This document shows, one piece after another, positions 15,836 through 19,113 of a stretch of 19,113 bases of DNA. The stretch is from assembly GCA_023131705.1 (NCBI GenBank), contig JAGLZG010000136.1, forward strand, positions 1 to 19,113, given 5' to 3'. The notes under the pieces were generated by a model. That model saw nothing but the letters and a program-made list of their open reading frames with translations, was not told where the DNA came from and searched no databases. Position 1 is the stretch's first letter, and each line of letters opens with the position of its first letter. This DNA is from Nanobdellota archaeon. Its GTDB lineage: Archaea; Nanobdellota; Nanobdellia; Woesearchaeales; B3-WOES. The translations under genes and the position numbers were made by a program.

Positions 15836-16287
15836 TTTTTTGATTTCTTTTTCTTAGCATTATTGCCATGCTTCTCTTCCCAAGGTATTGCTATGCCTTC
15901 TGGATCATCTAAATAATCTTTACCATCTTCTAATTCTTCAGTTGTATCATCAAGTCTCTCATCATTTTTTAAAATACAAGGATCATTTGTAATCAAAGCC
16001 CTTTGCAACAATATTTCTCTTATTTTTTTAGTTTGTTTGGCTCTTTCCCTGTAATCAGCGTAGTTAATCAATTCATTATTAAATTCTCTTCCCAATTTTT
16101 CTAAATTTTCTTTATTTTTAGGCTTTAATTCTATAAAAATCTCTTTTTTTGGGTCTCCATCAAGAAGGATATAGGCTCTGTCAAGGAATACATAAGCAGC
16201 AGAATAAATAACCTCTAAAGGATAAACTTTTGGATTTATAGATAAGACCACACACCCATCTTTTATTTCCAGATTACTTTTCTTCAA
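15832..16287 (-). CDS. hxsD: His-Xaa-Ser system protein HxsD
   Basis: Matches the small accessory protein of the Hxs system. The order is NPKVYPLEVIYSAAYVFLDR (about 19-38), a strand with IELKPKNKENL, a helix FNNELINYADYRERAK and REILLQRALITND. HxsD proteins as I recall them have V/IYSLEAIL.AAYxFTDR and end near the REL/ILxQAL segment. This copy is 151 residues and adds an acidic tail with DPEGIAIPWEEKHG and a Lys-rich end. The only in-frame start is TTG at 16287; no ATG precedes it before the upstream stop region, and a GGGG element sits six bases before it. It follows the prepilin peptidase gene by 14 nt and overlaps the next gene by ATGA. A role in guiding HxsA to the maturases is inferred. 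Confidence 0.8.
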   Translation of the reverse strand: MKKSNLEIKDGCVVLSINPKVYPLEVIYSAAYVFLDRAYILLDGDPKKEIFIELKPKNKENLEKLGREFNNELINYADYRERAKQTKKIREILLQRALITNDPCILKNDERLDDTTEELEDGKDYLDDPEGIAIPWEEKHGNNAKKKKSKK

Positions 16288-16301
16288 TTTAACCCCATAA
16301 A

Positions 16302-17444
16302 CTAAAATAAATTTTTTATTAGTATTAAAATGTTTCCTTTTGTTATTAATGTTAATATAACACCTAAAAACATAAAAGGAGCAAAAGGAATTGTTTGAGC
16401 AACCCTTATATTTTTAATGCCTATTTTTTTAAGTATATTTATCTGCTCTTTTGTTATCCCCTCTGATTCTTCATCAATAAAACTGTTAAACTCAAAACCA
16501 GATTTTGGCTTTTTAATATAGTAAATTCCATTTGTTTTTATTATTTTTATATCTTCTTGTTTTTTTAGTGCATTCAATTCTTTTTCATTCATTTTTTCTT
16601 TTTTCTCTATTGATTCACTGAGAGGCATACCGGGTTTTAAATCTTTTATGCTTATCTCTTTTGAAAATAGTTCCCTCCCTAACCCAGATGCACTTTTTCT
16701 AATAAAACTTTTTATTAATCTCCATACAAATATCAGTATCAAAAAGTTTTTTAGAAATATAAGAGAATACACTGATTTGTCTATAGCTAACCTTAAACAA
16801 ACTATTATCAACATCAAATAAAACGATTTTTCTCCCAGCTTTTTTTTAATACCATAAAAAACTAAGATTGTTAAAAACATCTTTAAGATATAATTTTGAT
16901 TCATGCCAATAAAGGAAAGCAATATTCCTACAATCCAAAAAATAGCAAAAAGGTAAATAATAGAATTTAATAGTCGTTTTGGATCAAAGAAATTCCTTAC
17001 AAAGGATAAAGATATTTTTTTGAATTCTTTTAATCTTGATTTGTAAATAATCAACCCTAATATAAAAATCAAACCTAAGATAAAAATATTTATTAACAAA
17101 GTTATAGAAGGAATCCATTCCTGATAGCCATATTTATACATAGATAGGGGAATCAAAGCAGAGTATGCAATAAATAATTTTCCATCTCCTGCTGTCCATA
17201 AACAAAAATACCACATACCAAACCCTACTGTTACAGCAAAACAGATATTTGTTACCAGCTCAATCAAGTAATGGCTATTTAGCCCCCCTCTAAAATAATA
17301 GTATGTTATCAGAGTTGTATATGCTACTATGGCATAAATAAGCGCAAAAACAACCCATTTATTCCTTATTTTGCCATATTTTATATCCCCATAACTAGTT
17401 ATTATTCCCAATAATATTATTGCCGGCAAAAAGTAATATAACAT
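16302..17444 (-). CDS. Archaeal prepilin peptidase (A24 aspartic protease, PibD/FlaK-like)
   Basis: An intramembrane aspartic protease that trims positively charged leaders from type IV pilin-like and archaellin preproteins. At 380 residues it is longer than usual (about 210-270). The catalytic Asp residues are D20 in SYGDIKYGKIRNKW and D87 in AGDGKLF (85-91), the GxGD motif. Several hydrophobic segments flank them: 1-18, 29-50, 62-83, 93-102, 112-135, and more between 160 and 250. A cytosolic region (about 255-350) with KDLKPGMPLSESI and an ITKEQI helix is followed by a last membrane span. The motif pair places it firmly in the A24 family; the inserted domain is the odd part, though known in some archaeal members. 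It is the first gene of the directon and sits 14 nt before hxsD, so it could process HxsA or a pilin encoded elsewhere. Confidence 0.85.
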   Translation of the reverse strand: MLYYFLPAIILLGIITSYGDIKYGKIRNKWVVFALIYAIVAYTTLITYYYFRGGLNSHYLIELVTNICFAVTVGFGMWYFCLWTAGDGKLFIAYSALIPLSMYKYGYQEWIPSITLLINIFILGLIFILGLIIYKSRLKEFKKISLSFVRNFFDPKRLLNSIIYLFAIFWIVGILLSFIGMNQNYILKMFLTILVFYGIKKKLGEKSFYLMLIIVCLRLAIDKSVYSLIFLKNFLILIFVWRLIKSFIRKSASGLGRELFSKEISIKDLKPGMPLSESIEKKEKMNEKELNALKKQEDIKIIKTNGIYYIKKPKSGFEFNSFIDEESEGITKEQINILKKIGIKNIRVAQTIPFAPFMFLGVILTLITKGNILILIKNLF

Positions 17445-17598
17445 ATAATTATCCTAAAAAAGCCTGTTTATTTGAATTTTTCTATTTTTGTCGTAAATTT
17501 AACTAAAAATATCTCATTTGGTTAAATTTCCAATCTTACAGATTAAATACCCCTATAACTAATGGAAATTTTCATTCAATTTGCGATAAACCAAAAGT

Positions 17599-17607
17599 TT
17601 TATATAT
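17599..17607 (+). promoter_or_regulatory. TATA-box promoter of the RHH / Cys-rich protein operon
   Basis: TTTATATAT follows a purine-rich stretch (CCAAAAG). Initiation about 25 nt downstream would be near 17628-17632, inside the operator-like repeats, leaving a 65-nt leader. Confidence 0.55.
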
Positions 17608-17611
17608 CCTA

Positions 17612-17662
17612 AAGTAACTTATGTTACTTAACTTAGTTAAATCACTTGACTTACTTAACTAA
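17612..17662 (+). promoter_or_regulatory. Operator-like inverted repeats at the RHH promoter start
   Basis: AAGTAAC, TTAT, GTTACTT (17612-17629) is a perfect 7-bp inverted repeat. It overlaps TTAACT, T, AGTTAA (17628-17640), and CTTACTTAACTAA follows at 17649-17661. Repeated short half-sites placed directly downstream of a TATA box are typical of ribbon-helix-helix autorepression. GTTAAAT (17636-17642) recurs at 17521-17527, nearer the Hxs directon. Confidence 0.55.
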
Positions 17663-17696
17663 TCATTTAAATAGTAAAATTGCTTGTAATGTGTAA

Positions 17697-17837
17697 ATGA
17701 CACGAATTAACATTGAAATAAATGATGAATTACATAAAAAAGCTAAACTAAACGCCCTTTTACAGAATAAAACTTTAATTGAATATATTCATGAAGCACT
17801 AGAGGAAAAAATATCATCTGGTAAAAAGAAGAAATGA
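17697..17837 (+). CDS. Ribbon-helix-helix (CopG/Arc-type) DNA-binding protein
   Basis: A 46-residue protein starting MTRINIEINDELHKKAK, the beta-strand then helix pattern of RHH repressors, followed by NALLQNKTLIEYIHEALEEK (second helix). The fold uses a paired strand to read DNA, and members often repress their own promoters. It ends in a basic KKKK tail. It is too short for a usual ORF cutoff but is well supported by pattern, by its TATA box and by repeats at its expected start site. Its stop overlaps the start of the secreted protein gene (ATGA), so it would set that gene's expression. No toxin partner of a toxin-antitoxin pair follows, so an operon regulator is more likely. Confidence 0.8.
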   Translation: MTRINIEINDELHKKAKLNALLQNKTLIEYIHEALEEKISSGKKKK

Positions 17838-19113
17838 ATAATAACAATAAAAAAATCCAGGAATCAAGAAAGATTATCTTATCTATTATTTCTATTTTTA
17901 CCTTATTATTAATTGTCCCTCTTGTAAAAGCACCTGCAGATTGGACAAGAGTTTATTGTCTATATAATGCAGGTTCTGGTGGCACTGCTTGTGATTCTGG
18001 CCAGGTAGGTGGCGATTCAGCATCCTGCAGTATTACAAATAAATGTGAGGAAGAGGGAGATATTTACTGTTATGCTCAATCTTATAATCCAATAAAGGGC
18101 ACAACAACTGCTGGACCTAAAAATGTTGATAATGTAAACTGGGATACAGATCAAAATGATTGCGAATGCTATGTTGGAAATAGTGCCTGTAATAATGGAA
18201 TATGTTGGGGTCCTATTAGGGGATTTGGTTTTGAATCTGGAACTTCACCTAATTGTTGTGGTGATAATACTGATGAGTATTATAAATGGCAGAAAGATTA
18301 TGGGTCTTCTGATCCAATTGTTGACTCCCCAATTCAAACAAATGAAGATAATGATGCATGTTGCAACAGTGTGGATAGTTGTGTTTGGGATACAACATGC
18401 TTTCCTAAAGATAGTGTGATAGACTATGATGGAGATGGAAAAACAGATAGTTATTGTGAGAATAATAATAATTGGGCAGATTGTGATTTAGAGGCATCTG
18501 TTTGTGAAACTTATTGTGGTTATGAGTGGGGTGTTGGTCTTGGCGATGCAAATGCTGATGGCGGTTTTTCTTTAACAAATTGCTGCGGCGATGATGCTGG
18601 TGAATATTATATAGATGGAACAGCAACATTAAGCGGAGCAGCATGCTGTGATAGTGAAACAGACTGTGTTGATGCTGATAATATTTGTCAGCCTGATAGG
18701 GCTGTTACAACATATAATGACCATCAATATACATGTACAGATGGTGAATGGAATGATGATGGAAGAATAAATGGAATATCCTGTTCAAATAATAGTGTAT
18801 GCGCCTCAGGTTTTTGCACTGATGGTTATTGCTGTGATAGTGCCTGTGATAGCTTGTGTCAGGTATGTGATTTAGAAGGCAGTTTAGGAAGTTGTACAAA
18901 TATTCCTGTTGGCACAGACCCGTATGATGAGTGCACAGCAGAAAACTGTTTTACTGGTTATTGTAGCGGCAATGCCTCATGTGATGCTTATGCAGATGAT
19001 CAACAGCATAATTGCGCTAATGTTTGCCAATATTGTCATAACGGAAATCCTGACGGAAGCTGTGATTCCCGGCCTGAAGGAACACAAACAGGAGATTGCA
19101 TAGATAATCATGA
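17834..19113 (+). CDS. Secreted Cys-rich surface protein, truncated by the window end
   Basis: The frame is open for 426 codons to the window edge. Residues 1-33 are a Sec signal peptide (basic NNNNKKIQESRK, then a hydrophobic run IILSIISIFTLLLIVPLV, cleavage likely after VKA). The rest is acidic and very rich in Cys, implying disulfides outside the cell. NCCGDNTDEYYKW and NCCGDDAGEYYIDG are two copies of one short module. DYDGDGKTDSYC looks like a Ca-binding loop of the thrombospondin-3/dockerin type. Further on, CSNNSVCASGFCTDGYCCD then CQVCDLEGSLGSCTNIPVG follows the repeated Cys pattern known from large secreted proteins of myxobacteria and DPANN archaea. It probably ends in a membrane anchor beyond the window. 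It starts at ATG 17834, overlapping the RHH stop. No function or ligand can be assigned. Confidence 0.8.
   Translation, partial: MNNNNKKIQESRKIILSIISIFTLLLIVPLVKAPADWTRVYCLYNAGSGGTACDSGQVGGDSASCSITNKCEEEGDIYCYAQSYNPIKGTTTAGPKNVDNVNWDTDQNDCECYVGNSACNNGICWGPIRGFGFESGTSPNCCGDNTDEYYKWQKDYGSSDPIVDSPIQTNEDNDACCNSVDSCVWDTTCFPKDSVIDYDGDGKTDSYCENNNNWADCDLEASVCETYCGYEWGVGLGDANADGGFSLTNCCGDDAGEYYIDGTATLSGAACCDSETDCVDADNICQPDRAVTTYNDHQYTCTDGEWNDDGRINGISCSNNSVCASGFCTDGYCCDSACDSLCQVCDLEGSLGSCTNIPVGTDPYDECTAENCFTGYCSGNASCDAYADDQQHNCANVCQYCHNGNPDGSCDSRPEGTQTGDCIDNH

Larger units (their letters stand above)
17445..17696. promoter_or_regulatory. Divergent intergenic region between the Hxs directon and the RHH gene
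   Basis: This 252-nt region must contain the promoter of the eleven-gene minus-strand directon, but no single TATA element stands out there. ATATATAAAA on the minus strand near 17598-17607 mirrors the plus-strand TATA, so that element might serve both directions. AAATTTAAC (17495-17503) and GTTAAATTT (17521-17529) are a perfect 9-bp inverted repeat. AAATTTCC (17524-17531) and GGAAATTT (17564-17571) form a second one with a 32-nt gap. Confidence 0.4.

Noticed and set aside
17697..17837. RHH protein as the antitoxin of a toxin-antitoxin pair
   Set aside because: The next gene, coupled by overlap, encodes a secreted Cys-rich protein and not a RelE-, MazF- or PIN-type toxin.
18156..18419. 87-codon plus-strand ORF
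   Set aside because: It is an alternative frame inside the longer, signal-peptide-bearing frame that is open from 17834 to the window end.
18405..18644. His-rich minus-strand ORF that could look like a second HxsA
   Set aside because: It is the antisense shadow of the Asp/Cys-rich secreted protein; it has no H-x-S periodicity, leader or ribosome-binding site.

Overview
The window looks like chromosomal DNA from an uncultivated, AT-rich archaeon, most likely of the DPANN group (Woesearchaeota/Pacearchaeota-like). The evidence is an archaeal RNase P subunit (Rpp30/Rnp3), an archaeal-type prepilin peptidase, TATA-box promoters about 25 nt ahead of predicted transcript starts (one apparently leaderless), a membrane protein with the N-terminal helical module common in that group, and a Cys-rich secreted protein. 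The taxonomic call is inference. No tRNA, rRNA, insertion sequence or CRISPR array was seen.

Layout: (1) 1-1940 is a housekeeping flank: AT-rich leader, rnp3, a striking array of short hairpins (869-1090), and a small membrane-anchored protein. (2) 1941-6959 (+) is a tight four-gene operon: a radical SAM protein fused to a GYPECC (DUF483-like) domain, an HxsC-like radical SAM protein, a small protein resembling the tail of the first gene, and a protein with two radical SAM domains in tandem. (3) 17444-6956 (-) is an eleven-gene directon converging on the first operon with a 4-bp overlap. In transcription order it encodes a prepilin peptidase, HxsD, a short HxsD-like protein, HxsB, the His-Xaa-Ser repeat precursor HxsA, a membrane-anchored duplicated Cys-repeat protein, a radical SAM protein, a radical SAM protein with a roughly 300-residue unknown C-terminal domain, a PP-loop ATPase (DPH6-like)/radical SAM fusion, and another radical SAM/SPASM protein; the directon holds ten genes if the closely spaced hxsD pair is taken as one unit. 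(4) 17445-19113 is a divergent region with operator-like repeats, a 46-residue ribbon-helix-helix protein, and the start of a large secreted Cys-rich protein running off the window.

Interpretation: 13906-16287 is an archaeal version of the His-Xaa-Ser (Hxs) peptide-modification system, with precursor HxsA carrying nine H-x-S triplets, maturase HxsB, HxsD partners, and an HxsC-like maturase in the neighbouring operon. Around it is an unusual concentration of nine radical SAM domains in eight genes, three of them in new-looking fusions. The likely biology is a ribosomally made, heavily modified His/Ser-rich peptide, possibly exported or displayed at the surface (prepilin peptidase, membrane-anchored Cys protein, secreted Cys-rich protein nearby). 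The final product and the order of steps cannot be read from sequence.
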